Source of the DNA: Streptomyces sp. L-9-10
Lineage (GTDB): Bacteria; Actinomycetota; Actinomycetes; Streptomycetales; Streptomycetaceae
Direction of reading: 5' to 3'
Assembly: GCF_004151105.1 (NCBI RefSeq)
Contig: NZ_PHRF01000159.1
Span: 1-50,079 of the forward strand
DNA: 50,079 nt
Part shown: piece by piece, positions 43,477 through 50,079 of the stretch
Layout of the letters: every line of letters starts with the position of its first letter
How positions within the stretch are numbered: the first letter of the stretch is position 1
Notes under the pieces: generated by a model
Databases searched by the model: none
What the model was told of the DNA's origin: nothing
What the model saw: only the letters and a program-made list of their open reading frames with translations
Position numbers and translations under genes: made by a program

Positions 43477-44651
43477 GACCAGGGGATGTTCCGGTAGGGG
43501 CTGGTGGGGTCCTGGACGAGGATGCGGTGGTGCGCGAGCGACTCCTGGTACCTGACGTCGGAGTCGTCGTCCCCGTCGAAGTGGATCAGCCGGGTCAGCG
43601 CGTAACCGAGGGAGAACTCCTCCCAGGATCCGTAGGCCCGCCGAGCCAGTTCACCGATCCGCACGACGGCCGTCTCGGCCTCGTGCGGATCGCAGTAGCG
43701 CGCGCCCAGCGCCAGCCGGACGACGTTGACCGCGCGCCCGTGGTCGAAGGCGGCCAGGGTGTCGATCCGTCCGCCGGGCGCGAGGATGCCGTCGGCGCGG
43801 AAACGGTCCTCGTACCGGACGACGCGCCGCAGGGACTCACCGGCCTCCATCAGCTCGGCCTGGGACGCGCCGCGCCGGTTCAGCGCGGCGGTGACGCTGT
43901 CGGACCACTCCTGCCGCGAGGGCTCCCGCTTCAGCCGTCCGACGAGACCGAGCCGGGTGCGGAGGACGAACTCGTGGGTGCGGCCGATGAGCCGGGTGGC
44001 CATCAGCGCGTCGAGCGTCTGCCGGTACGCGGCGCGGTTGCCGATGTGCCAGGGGCGGTACAGCCGGGCGATGTCCGTCTCGTAGTCGAGATACGCGGCG
44101 CCGAGCTGGTTCCAGGCGATGCCGTTGTTGACGGCGAGATGGGCGCCGAGGGCCAGTCCGTACGCGACCGGCCCGTGCAGCGGACCGCCGCTGTGCGTGA
44201 TCAGCCGGTTCTGCCGGGGGCCGCCGGACGCCGCGTCGGCCTTGAGCCACGCCCTGCGGTGTGCCGGGCGGGCCTTGACGCTCGTCGCGCAGGGCGTGCC
44301 CGGGTTGACCGCGAGCCACCACTTGTTGTCCGGCCAGGACGCGGCGAGTCCGGCCAGGGTGGTGCGGCGGAACACCCACTCCGGATGCCAGGGCGGCAGC
44401 ATGCCGGGGGTCAGGACGGGGACGAGGGTGCGGCCTGTCGCGGGGTCGGGCTGTGACGGGAGCGGCGCGGTGTAGCCGGGGGTGTCGGCGTGCAGCCGGG
44501 CGACGAGCACGTAGAGCGGGGAGCGGGAGAGCACGTCGAGTACCGCGTCCCCGTCGTCGCGCGCGGTCGCCTCGTACAGCAGCCGCTCGGTCTCGGTCGG
44601 TGGCGCCCAACGGGTGTCCGTATCCGTGGCCTTGTCCGTACTCGTTGTCAC
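43473..44651 (-). CDS. DUF1266 protein, upstream copy
   Basis: A 392-aa paralog of the following gene with the same order of motifs: PTETERLLYEATARDDGDAVLDVLSRSPLY, VLTPGMLPPWHPEWVFR, GPLHGPVAYGLALGAHLAVNNGIAWNQLG, FDHGRAVNVVRLALGARYCDPHEAE, YGSWEEFSLGYALTRLIHFDGD and the ending SPYRNIPWS. Start is a GTG at 44651 with a TAGGAT box 6 nt upstream and no Shine-Dalgarno, so likely leaderless. Its stop overlaps the next ATG. Two coupled copies suggest a heteromer. Function unknown. Confidence 0.82.
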   Translation of the reverse strand: MTTSTDKATDTDTRWAPPTETERLLYEATARDDGDAVLDVLSRSPLYVLVARLHADTPGYTAPLPSQPDPATGRTLVPVLTPGMLPPWHPEWVFRRTTLAGLAASWPDNKWWLAVNPGTPCATSVKARPAHRRAWLKADAASGGPRQNRLITHSGGPLHGPVAYGLALGAHLAVNNGIAWNQLGAAYLDYETDIARLYRPWHIGNRAAYRQTLDALMATRLIGRTHEFVLRTRLGLVGRLKREPSRQEWSDSVTAALNRRGASQAELMEAGESLRRVVRYEDRFRADGILAPGGRIDTLAAFDHGRAVNVVRLALGARYCDPHEAETAVVRIGELARRAYGSWEEFSLGYALTRLIHFDGDDDSDVRYQESLAHHRILVQDPTSPYRNIPWS

Positions 44652-44772
44652 GGCCCGATCCTACGGAAGCGGTCCGGGGCCGCTGTGGGGCAGGTGGGGA
44701 GGACTCGTTCACGGCCGATGCGTGCCGGGGCGTGCCGAGGTGTCCGCCGCGTTCACGACGGAAGGGAGCGGG

Positions 44773-45450
44773 TCATGCGTCGGCGCGTGGCTCGCTCCGC
44801 GGCCGGTCGCGGCGAGCCGGGTCGGCGGCGCGGACGAGCTGGCGCAGCGCGCCGTAGAAGACCTCGTGGTCCACGACGGCGGGCAGGATGACGGCGAGAT
44901 GCCCGGTCAGTACGGGGAACTCGTCCGGGTCCAGCGCCGCCAGCGCGCTACGGGTCACCGCCAGCGAGGACTTCGGATCGCGGTGATCGACGAAGGTCGC
45001 GCTGCCGAGGGTGAGCAGATACATGCGGCGGTACGCGGTGACCGCCTCCTCGGGTGTCATGCCCGCCCGGATGCTGTCGGCGAGCTGTGGCTCCACCAGC
45101 CGCCCCAGCAGCTGCGGCCCGAGCCACGGCCGGCCGCCGCGCAGGGCGAGCAGCCCCGGATGGGCGGTCAGCGACGCGTAGAGCCGGCGGAAGCGCGCCT
45201 CGGTGGCACGGGCCCAGTCGGTGCCGGGCGGGATGTCCGGCAGATCGGCCGCGAGGTGGTCGGCGCAGAGGTCGAGCAGCCCGGCGAGATCCGTGCAGCG
45301 GCGCTGGACGGTGGCGTGGGCGACACCGAGGCGGGCGGCCAGCGTACGGAAACTCAGGGCTCCCGGCCCTTCCTCGTCGACCAGCGCGAGCGCTGTCGCG
45401 GCGATGCGGCCGGGGGTGGCGGAGTCGAGGGACGCGGATTGCCGGGGCAT
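44773..45450 (-). CDS. TetR-family regulator
   Basis: A 225-aa repressor. The HTH is GRIAATALALVDEEGPGALS, then FRTLAARLGVAHATVQRRCTDLAGLLDL; the C-terminal domain (EEAVTAYRRMYLLTLGSATF) resembles TetR_C-type tetracycline repressor-like domains. The ATG at 45450 is preferred over a GTG at 45471 because a TACGCT box is exactly 7 nt upstream (leaderless). Palindromes overlapping that box indicate autoregulation and control of the divergent PLP-enzyme gene. Confidence 0.87.
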   Translation of the reverse strand: MPRQSASLDSATPGRIAATALALVDEEGPGALSFRTLAARLGVAHATVQRRCTDLAGLLDLCADHLAADLPDIPPGTDWARATEARFRRLYASLTAHPGLLALRGGRPWLGPQLLGRLVEPQLADSIRAGMTPEEAVTAYRRMYLLTLGSATFVDHRDPKSSLAVTRSALAALDPDEFPVLTGHLAVILPAVVDHEVFYGALRQLVRAADPARRDRPRSEPRADA

Positions 45451-45461
45451 GCGAGCCAGCG

Positions 45462-45483
45462 TACGGTACACCGTATCGATACG
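45462..45483. promoter_or_regulatory. Overlapping palindromes in the TetR/PLP-lyase divergent promoter
   Basis: TACGGT-AC-ACCGTA (45462-45475) overlaps the regulator's -10-like box, and CGTATCGATACG (45472-45483) is a perfect palindrome reaching the ribosome-binding site of the PLP enzyme. The whole divergent gap is only 44 nt, so one repressor could block both genes. Confidence 0.7.
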
Positions 45484-45494
45484 AGGAGCAGCCG

Positions 45495-46460
45495 GTGCGA
45501 GAACTCAGCCACGACGACATCAAGCAGGCCACCGACCGCATCACGGGACACGTGCGCCCCGTGGCGGTCGCGCCCGCCGATCCCGGCGCCGCCCAGCTGT
45601 GGCTGGCCCTGGAGCACCTTCAGCACACCGGCAGCTTCAAGGCACGCGGCGCCCAGAACTTCCTGCGCGCCCATCGCGAGGAGGGCACCCTCCCCGACGC
45701 GGGCGTGACCATCGCCTCGGGCGGCAACGCCGGACTCGCCTGCGCGTGGGCCGCCCGGCAGCAGGACGTGACCGCCACGGTGTTCCTGCCGGAGACCGCG
45801 CCGCCGGTGAAGGTCGCGCGGCTGCGCTCGTACGGCGCCGACGTACGGCTGACCGGCGCGTCGTACGCCGAGGCGCTGGCCGCCTGCCAGGACTTCGCCG
45901 CGACGACCGGCGCGCTCGCCTCGCACGCGTACGACCACCCGCTGATCGCCGCGGGCGCGGGCACCCTGCTGGAGGAGATCCACCAGCGGATCCCGGATCT
46001 GGACACCGTGGTGGTCTCGGTGGGCGGCGGCGGGCTCTTCGCCGGGGTGGCCACCGCCGCGCGGCACCACGGCATCCGGACGGTGGCGGTCGAGCCGGAG
46101 AACTGCCGCGCCCTGAACGCGGCGCTCGAAGCGGGCCGGGTGGTCGACACCCCGGTCGACTCCGTGGCCTCCGACTCCCTGGGCGCCTCCCGCGCCACGA
46201 CGCTCGCGCTGCGCGCCGCGCAGCACGACGGCGTGCGCTCGGTCCTGGTGCCGGACGCGGAGATCATCCGTGCCCGGCGCGCGCTGTGGACGGACTACCG
46301 CCTCGCGGTCGAACACGCGGCGGCGACGGCTCTCGCCGCGCTGACCGTGGAGGGTGAGGGGTACGGGTACCGGCCCGTCGAGGGCGAACGGATCTGCGTG
46401 GTGCTGTGCGGGGCGAACACGGACGTGGCGTCGCTGGCCGGGCCGGACGGGAGCGCGTGA
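45495..46460 (+). CDS. Threonine/serine dehydratase-like PLP enzyme
   Basis: A 321-aa fold-type II PLP protein like short (catabolic or biosynthetic-core) threonine dehydratases and serine racemases. The Schiff-base lysine is K49 in HTGSFKARGAQNFL, the substrate loop is ASGGNAGLACAWAA (about 75), and the phosphate cup is VVSVGGGGLFAGVA (about 175). There is no regulatory ACT domain. The GTG at 45495 follows GAGGAG. Divergent from and probably repressed by the adjacent TetR. It likely deaminates threonine or serine, or acts on a hydroxyamino acid; the exact substrate is open. Confidence 0.87.
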   Translation: MRELSHDDIKQATDRITGHVRPVAVAPADPGAAQLWLALEHLQHTGSFKARGAQNFLRAHREEGTLPDAGVTIASGGNAGLACAWAARQQDVTATVFLPETAPPVKVARLRSYGADVRLTGASYAEALAACQDFAATTGALASHAYDHPLIAAGAGTLLEEIHQRIPDLDTVVVSVGGGGLFAGVATAARHHGIRTVAVEPENCRALNAALEAGRVVDTPVDSVASDSLGASRATTLALRAAQHDGVRSVLVPDAEIIRARRALWTDYRLAVEHAAATALAALTVEGEGYGYRPVEGERICVVLCGANTDVASLAGPDGSA

Positions 46461-46529
46461 GCGACCGGCGGACAGCGGCCGGCCGATCGTGAGTGACCGG
46501 CCGGCGGGGGTCCGTGGTGTGATGGCACG

Positions 46530-46922
46530 GTGAGCCGCGCCGCGGAAGAGACCAACCGCCACATGCTCCGGGCACGGGACGCGATGGACCGCGCCTACGC
46601 GCAGCCGCTGGACGTCCCGGCCCTGGCCCGGATCGCGCATGTGTCGGAGGCACACTTCACCCGCACCTTCCGGGCCACGTTCGGCGAGACACCACACCGC
46701 TACCTCCAGCGCCGCCGTGTCGAGCGCGCGATGTACCTGCTGCGGGAGACGGACCGCAGTGTGACCGACATCTGCTACCAGGTCGGCTTCGGCAGTCCGG
46801 GAACCTTCAGCCGTACGTTCCGCGACATCGTCGGCCGGCCGCCGAGGGCGTACCGCAAGGAAGCGACGGCCGCGAACGTGCCGACGTGCTTCACGAAGGC
46901 GTGGACGCGCCCGCACACCTGA
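46530..46922 (+). CDS. Single-domain AraC-family regulator
   Basis: A 130-aa protein consisting essentially of the AraC double HTH: RARDAMDRAYAQPLDVPALARIAHVSEAHFTR in HTH1, the linking helix GETPHRYLQRRRVERAMYLL, and HTH2 RSVTDICYQVGFGSPGTFSRTFRDIVGRPPRAYR. There is no sensory domain, so activity may be set by expression level or by a partner. GTG start at 46530; no strong Shine-Dalgarno. The downstream VOC gene on the same strand is its likely target or partner. Confidence 0.87.
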   Translation: MSRAAEETNRHMLRARDAMDRAYAQPLDVPALARIAHVSEAHFTRTFRATFGETPHRYLQRRRVERAMYLLRETDRSVTDICYQVGFGSPGTFSRTFRDIVGRPPRAYRKEATAANVPTCFTKAWTRPHT

Positions 46923-47018
46923 CCGCCCGTACGCCTGACCGCCCGCACACCGGACCGCCCGCGCTGCCCCGCGCCGTTGTCCGGCGCCCCGCGCACCTTG
47001 TCCGGCGCCCCGTGCCCC
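46921..47018. repeat. Two tandem repeat arrays between the AraC and VOC genes
   Basis: A 16-bp unit beginning GACCGCCCG occurs at 46921, 46937 and 46953. Then a 21-bp unit beginning TTGTCCGGCGCCCCG occurs at 46977-46997 and 46998-47018 (19 of 21 identical). Both lie upstream of the VOC promoter. Confidence 0.75.
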
Positions 47019-47079
47019 GCGTCGGGACTGAGCAGTTTTGGATAAGTTTTCGCCGGACTCGCTCGGTAGCGTGATGCAC

Positions 47080-47490
47080 ATGTTCAACGCGATCACACAC
47101 TCACAGATCTACGTACTCGACCAGGACGAGGCCCTCGACTTCTACGTCGGCAAGCTCGGCCTGGAGGTCAACGCCGATGTCGACCTGGGCTTCATGCGCT
47201 GGCTGACCGTGAACGTCCCCGGCCACCCGGACCGCCAGATCCTGCTGGAGAAGCCGGGCCCTCCGGCGATGTCCGAGGAGACGGCGCAGCAGGTCCGCGA
47301 GCTGGTGGCCAAGGGCGCGACGGGCGGCTCGCTCTTCTTCAGCACGGACGACTGCCGCAAGACGTACGAGAAGCTGCTGGCGCTGGGCGTCGAGTTCACC
47401 GACGAACCCACTGAGCGCCCGTACGGAACCGACTGCGGCCTCCGCGACCCGTTCGGCAACAGCATCCGCTTCACCCAGCCGAACACCTGA
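47080..47490 (+). CDS. VOC-superfamily (glyoxalase/dioxygenase fold) protein
   Basis: A 136-aa single-module pair of beta-alpha-beta-beta-beta units. The N-terminal metal-site region is THSQIYVLDQDEALDFYVGKLGLEV, and the second half has GGSLFFSTDDCRKTYEKLLALGVEF and RPYGTDCGLRDPFGNSIRF. His8 (THS) and a Glu/Asp near the end could be metal ligands. ATG at 47080 is preferred over 47074 because a TAGCGT box lies exactly 7 nt upstream (leaderless). Such AraC-VOC pairs are often linked to electrophile or drug detoxification; the substrate here is unknown. Confidence 0.87.
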   Translation: MFNAITHSQIYVLDQDEALDFYVGKLGLEVNADVDLGFMRWLTVNVPGHPDRQILLEKPGPPAMSEETAQQVRELVAKGATGGSLFFSTDDCRKTYEKLLALGVEFTDEPTERPYGTDCGLRDPFGNSIRFTQPNT

Positions 47491-47524
47491 CCCGCGACCG
47501 CCCGACCCGGGACCGAAGCCCGCT

Positions 47525-47564
47525 CCCGCCCGCCACCGGCCGCCCACTGCCGGTGGCGGGCGGG
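47525..47564. terminator. 15-bp bidirectional hairpin between VOC and DUF2252 genes
   Basis: CCCGCCCGCCACCGG (47525-47539) pairs perfectly with 47550-47564 over a 10-nt loop between two convergent genes. Confidence 0.83.
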
Positions 47565-47574
47565 GACCGCGGCC

Positions 47575-48993
47575 TCACTCCGCCTCCGCCCGCACCCTTC
47601 CCCGCCTCACCGCGTCCACCAGTGCGCTGTGGTCCCGTTCGTTCTGGTCGGCGTAGCTCTCCGCGAACTCCGCCAGCGCGGCGTCGAACGCCTCGCCCCC
47701 GCCCAGATAGGCGGCGATGGCGATACGGTCGCCCGACCTGGCGTGGGCGCGGGACAGGGTTTCCCCGCAGAGTTCGCCGAATACCCGCATTCCCCTCGGC
47801 ACCATGATCTGCGGCGTCAGGATGCCCTTCCAGTCGTGCAACTGGCGTATGTAGAAGTCCCGTTGGCGGCCGTCGGCCCCCTTCACCCGGTCCCACCCCA
47901 GGAAGACGTCGCCGACGGCCTGCATCAGCCGCTGTCCCGCGACCACGCGCTGTCCCTGGTTGTCGTACTCGCTCTCCCCGACATGCGCGGCGAGCACCGA
48001 GTGGTCGGCCTCCTTGGCCTGGAGGATCAGGGGGTCCTCGTCATCCCTGCCCAGCAGCAGCAGAATCCAGCAGCGGGTTCCGACGCTGCCCACGCCCACG
48101 ACCTTGCGTGCGATGTCGGCCACCCGGTACTGCCTGAGCAGATGCGCCCGTTCCGTGGGCAGGCTGCGTCCGTACCGTTCGACGAGTGCGTGGAGCTCAT
48201 GGGAGATCCGGTCCCGCTCGGCGCCCGCCAGCAGGTCGTCGATCGGCACGACCAACGGCGGGTCGCCCACGAACCGGCGTTCGCCGTCGCGGAGTTCGGT
48301 GAGTTTCCCGAAGGCCTGGAGGCTGTCCTTGGTACGCGCCTTCGCCATGGTTTTCGACACCCGCCCCCGGCCCTTCGCACTCAGCCGCCCGGCCACCAGC
48401 CGCTGGAGCTGTTCCGTGTCGGCGCTGTCGTACCACACCTCAAGATGGCCCATCCCCGCGTACTGCCGCATCCGTTCGCGGTACGCGCGTACGGCGGCCC
48501 GGACGATCCCCGCCCGCTGCTTGGCCGAGTAGCCGTTCTCGCGTCCCGCGATCACCAGGCTCGCGGCCAGCCGTTTGACATCCCACTCCCAGGGGCCCGG
48601 CAGGGTCTCGTCGAAGTCGTTGATGTCGAACACCAGACGCCGCTCGGGCGAGCCGAGCAGCCGGAAGTTCACCAGATGCGCGTCTCCGCACAGCTGCGCC
48701 CTGATGCCGGAGGTGGGGGTGGTGGCCAGATCGCCGGCCATGATCGCGGCAGCGCCCCGGTAGAAGCGGAACGGCGACTCCGTCATCCGTCCGTAGCGGA
48801 GGGGGACGAGGTCCGGTACGCGCACGGCCGACTGTTCCTCGATCACGTCCACCGGGTCCGGACGGCCCTCGGCGGGACGGAACCCGGCGTGGCCGGACCG
48901 CGGCGCCTTCTTGCGGGCGGCCCTGCCCCGGTCCGCCCGCTCCCTCGGCGACAACGGCCGCCTGTCACCCGAGATTCCGCCGGCCTTGGTCAT
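47575..48993 (-). CDS. DUF2252 protein (kinase-like fold)
   Basis: A 472-aa soluble protein of the DUF2252 family, thought to adopt a protein-kinase/aminoglycoside-phosphotransferase-like fold. Family motifs present: SPFRFYRGAAAIMAGDLA (about 75), LCGDAHLVNFRLLGSPERRL with the GDxHxxNF signature, FDINDFDETLPGPWEWDVKRLAASL, LLLGRDDEDPLILQAKEA, and RQLHDWKG. The HxxN and DFD segments recall phosphotransferase active sites, so a kinase activity is possible but unproven. The first 30 residues are Arg/Lys-rich. ATG at 48993 follows GGGAAG at 8 nt; the GTG upstream at 49002 is less likely. Confidence 0.87.
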   Translation of the reverse strand: MTKAGGISGDRRPLSPRERADRGRAARKKAPRSGHAGFRPAEGRPDPVDVIEEQSAVRVPDLVPLRYGRMTESPFRFYRGAAAIMAGDLATTPTSGIRAQLCGDAHLVNFRLLGSPERRLVFDINDFDETLPGPWEWDVKRLAASLVIAGRENGYSAKQRAGIVRAAVRAYRERMRQYAGMGHLEVWYDSADTEQLQRLVAGRLSAKGRGRVSKTMAKARTKDSLQAFGKLTELRDGERRFVGDPPLVVPIDDLLAGAERDRISHELHALVERYGRSLPTERAHLLRQYRVADIARKVVGVGSVGTRCWILLLLGRDDEDPLILQAKEADHSVLAAHVGESEYDNQGQRVVAGQRLMQAVGDVFLGWDRVKGADGRQRDFYIRQLHDWKGILTPQIMVPRGMRVFGELCGETLSRAHARSGDRIAIAAYLGGGEAFDAALAEFAESYADQNERDHSALVDAVRRGRVRAEAE

Positions 48994-49239
48994 GGCGTGC
49001 ACTTCCCGTCCGAGAGTGCGGTGACGCCGGCGTGCGACGGCGCGCCGGTGGCCCCGCGCGGCTGCCCCCGGTGTTCCCCGTCGGCGCCCCCGCGTCGGCC
49101 CCCGGCGCCCTCCCCGTCCATTATCCGTGGCCCCCTGCCGCCCGCATCCCGGCGATACCCGCGTCTCCGCCTCTCCGCGTCAGCCCGCATCTGCCCGCCG
49201 GATCCTTGGGCCGTCCGCCCAGGTCCTAATCTGGCCCCC

Positions 49240-49941
49240 ATGACCGATCCCCACGGCGCGCGCCCGCCGATACGCGTCCTCCTCGCCGACGACGAGGCGA
49301 TGATCAGGGCCGGAGTACGGGCCATCCTGGACGCGGCCCCCGGAATCGAGGTCGTCGCCGAGGCAGCCGACGGGCACGAGGCGGTGGAGCTGACGCTGAG
49401 GCACCGGCCCGATGTGGCGGTGCTCGACATCCGCATGCCGCGGCTCGACGGACTGCGCGCCGCGGAGGAGCTGCGGCGTACGGCGCCCGACACCGCGCTC
49501 GTCATGCTCACCACCTTCTCCGAGGACGCCTACATCACGCAGGCGCTCGGGTCCGGGGTCAGCGGTTTCCTGCTCAAGTCCGGCGACCCGCGCGAGCTGA
49601 TCGCGGGCATACAGGCGGTCGCCGACGGGGCCGCGTTCCTGTCACCCGTCGTGGCCCGGCGCGTGATCACGCAGCTCGGCACCGGACGGCTCTCGCGGGC
49701 CGCCGAGGCGCGCGCCACTCTGGAGCCGCTGACCGCGCGCGAGCGCGAGGTGGTGGCCCTGGTCGGGTCCGGGCTGTCGAACGCGGAGATCGCCCAGCGG
49801 CTGTACGTCGTCGAGGGCACGGTCAAGGCCCATGTCAGCGCCGTCCTCGGCAGGCTCGGGCTGAAGAACCGCGTACAGCTCGCGATCCTGGCGTACGAAG
49901 CCGGTCTCGTCGACGACGCGCGGGCCACCGAGCCCGGCTGA
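49240..49941 (+). CDS. NarL/LuxR-family response regulator
   Basis: A 233-aa two-component regulator. The receiver domain has the acidic pair D17-D18 (LLADDEAM), phospho-acceptor D63 (VLDIRMPRLDG), T91 and K113 (FLLKSGDP). The C-terminal LuxR HTH is LTAREREVVALVGSGLSNAE, then IAQRLYVVEGTVKAHVSAVL. ATG at 49240 is preceded at 7 nt by TAATCT with no Shine-Dalgarno, so leaderless. No histidine kinase is seen beside it (upstream is the divergent DUF2252 gene; 138 nt of the window remain downstream), so it is an orphan here or its kinase lies just beyond the edge. Confidence 0.94.
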   Translation: MTDPHGARPPIRVLLADDEAMIRAGVRAILDAAPGIEVVAEAADGHEAVELTLRHRPDVAVLDIRMPRLDGLRAAEELRRTAPDTALVMLTTFSEDAYITQALGSGVSGFLLKSGDPRELIAGIQAVADGAAFLSPVVARRVITQLGTGRLSRAAEARATLEPLTAREREVVALVGSGLSNAEIAQRLYVVEGTVKAHVSAVLGRLGLKNRVQLAILAYEAGLVDDARATEPG

Positions 49942-49983
49942 CCGCGCGCTCCCCGCCCCGTACCCCGAAGCCCCCGTACCCCC

Positions 49984-50027
49984 ACCCCTCGCCACCCCCA
50001 CCCCTCACCCCTCACCCCTCACCCCTC
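49984..50027 (+). repeat. ACCCCTC heptamer repeat
   Basis: Four exact ACCCCTC units at 50000-50027 and one more at 49984-49990 lie downstream of the response regulator in a pyrimidine-rich strand. Non-coding. Confidence 0.85.
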
Positions 50028-50079
50028 TGCCCCCTACTTTCGGCCAGGGACTCCGCCTGCCCGCCTCCGGCAAGCTGGG

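Overview
The window reads as chromosomal DNA of a Streptomyces or a very close relative. GC is very high, coding regions have strong third-position GC, GTG starts are common, many start codons have a -10-like hexamer at leaderless spacing, and the gene content is typical of the genus (glycine-riboswitch gcvT-gcvH-glyA-sdaA, SseB-like genes, paired Ig-like L,D-transpeptidases, a ScARP-type ADP-ribosyltransferase). I see no rRNA, tRNA, insertion sequence, prophage or CRISPR array. Genes fill most of the window. The largest gaps are 9249-9746, 10533-10839, 12438-12855 (which holds the riboswitch) and 39603-40121.

Layout. 4-2819: cysteine desulfurase, acyl-CoA thioesterase-like protein and a TRIC-type membrane channel, all on minus. 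2929-9248: a five-gene peptide ABC importer on minus, in the order permease C, binding protein, permease B, ATPase D, ATPase F, with ATGA/GTGA overlaps and a strong hairpin after the binding-protein gene. 9747-12437: two SseB-like genes and a P-loop kinase-like gene on minus, divergent from the glycine-riboswitch operon gcvT, gcvH, glyA, followed by sdaA (12856-17318, plus). 17372-20053: an accessory-looking module with a HxlR regulator, a haloalkane dehalogenase and an NmrA-type NAD(P)-binding protein, with a duplicated operator in the divergent promoter. 20133-25049: a CopD-type membrane protein, an EF-hand protein, a secreted guanine-type ADP-ribosyltransferase, a coupled polysaccharide deacetylase-like/beta-propeller lipoprotein pair and an anti-sigma-like ATPase. 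25302-31519: enoyl-CoA hydratase, two paralogous L,D-transpeptidase lipoproteins and glycogen debranching enzyme GlgX with an N-terminal 4-residue repeat. 31589-36547: a heterodimeric ABC exporter with one predicted degenerate ATP site, then a zinc alcohol dehydrogenase. 36579-39602: a secreted PAF-acetylhydrolase-like esterase, then an imine-reductase-like oxidoreductase divergent from a TetR regulator with two identical 20-bp operators. 40122-49941: a secreted thermolysin-family protease with a P domain, two coupled DUF1266 paralogs, a TetR/PLP-lyase divergon, an AraC-type regulator with a VOC protein, a DUF2252 protein and an orphan NarL-type response regulator.

How parts work together. 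The gcv/glyA/sdaA block takes glycine to serine to pyruvate under glycine control. The peptide importer next to it could supply the amino acids, and the SseB-like genes (a family named for serine sensitivity) sit between the two. Several modules are self-contained regulator/target divergons with visible operators. Much of the window looks like ordinary Streptomyces core chromosome. The most unusual items are the DNA-type ADP-ribosyltransferase and its promoter repeats, the riboswitch leader with a possible 7-codon coupled peptide, the coupled DUF1266 pair, the asymmetric ABC exporter and the set of leaderless genes. Coordinates come from reading the sequence and motifs by eye; no database search was run.
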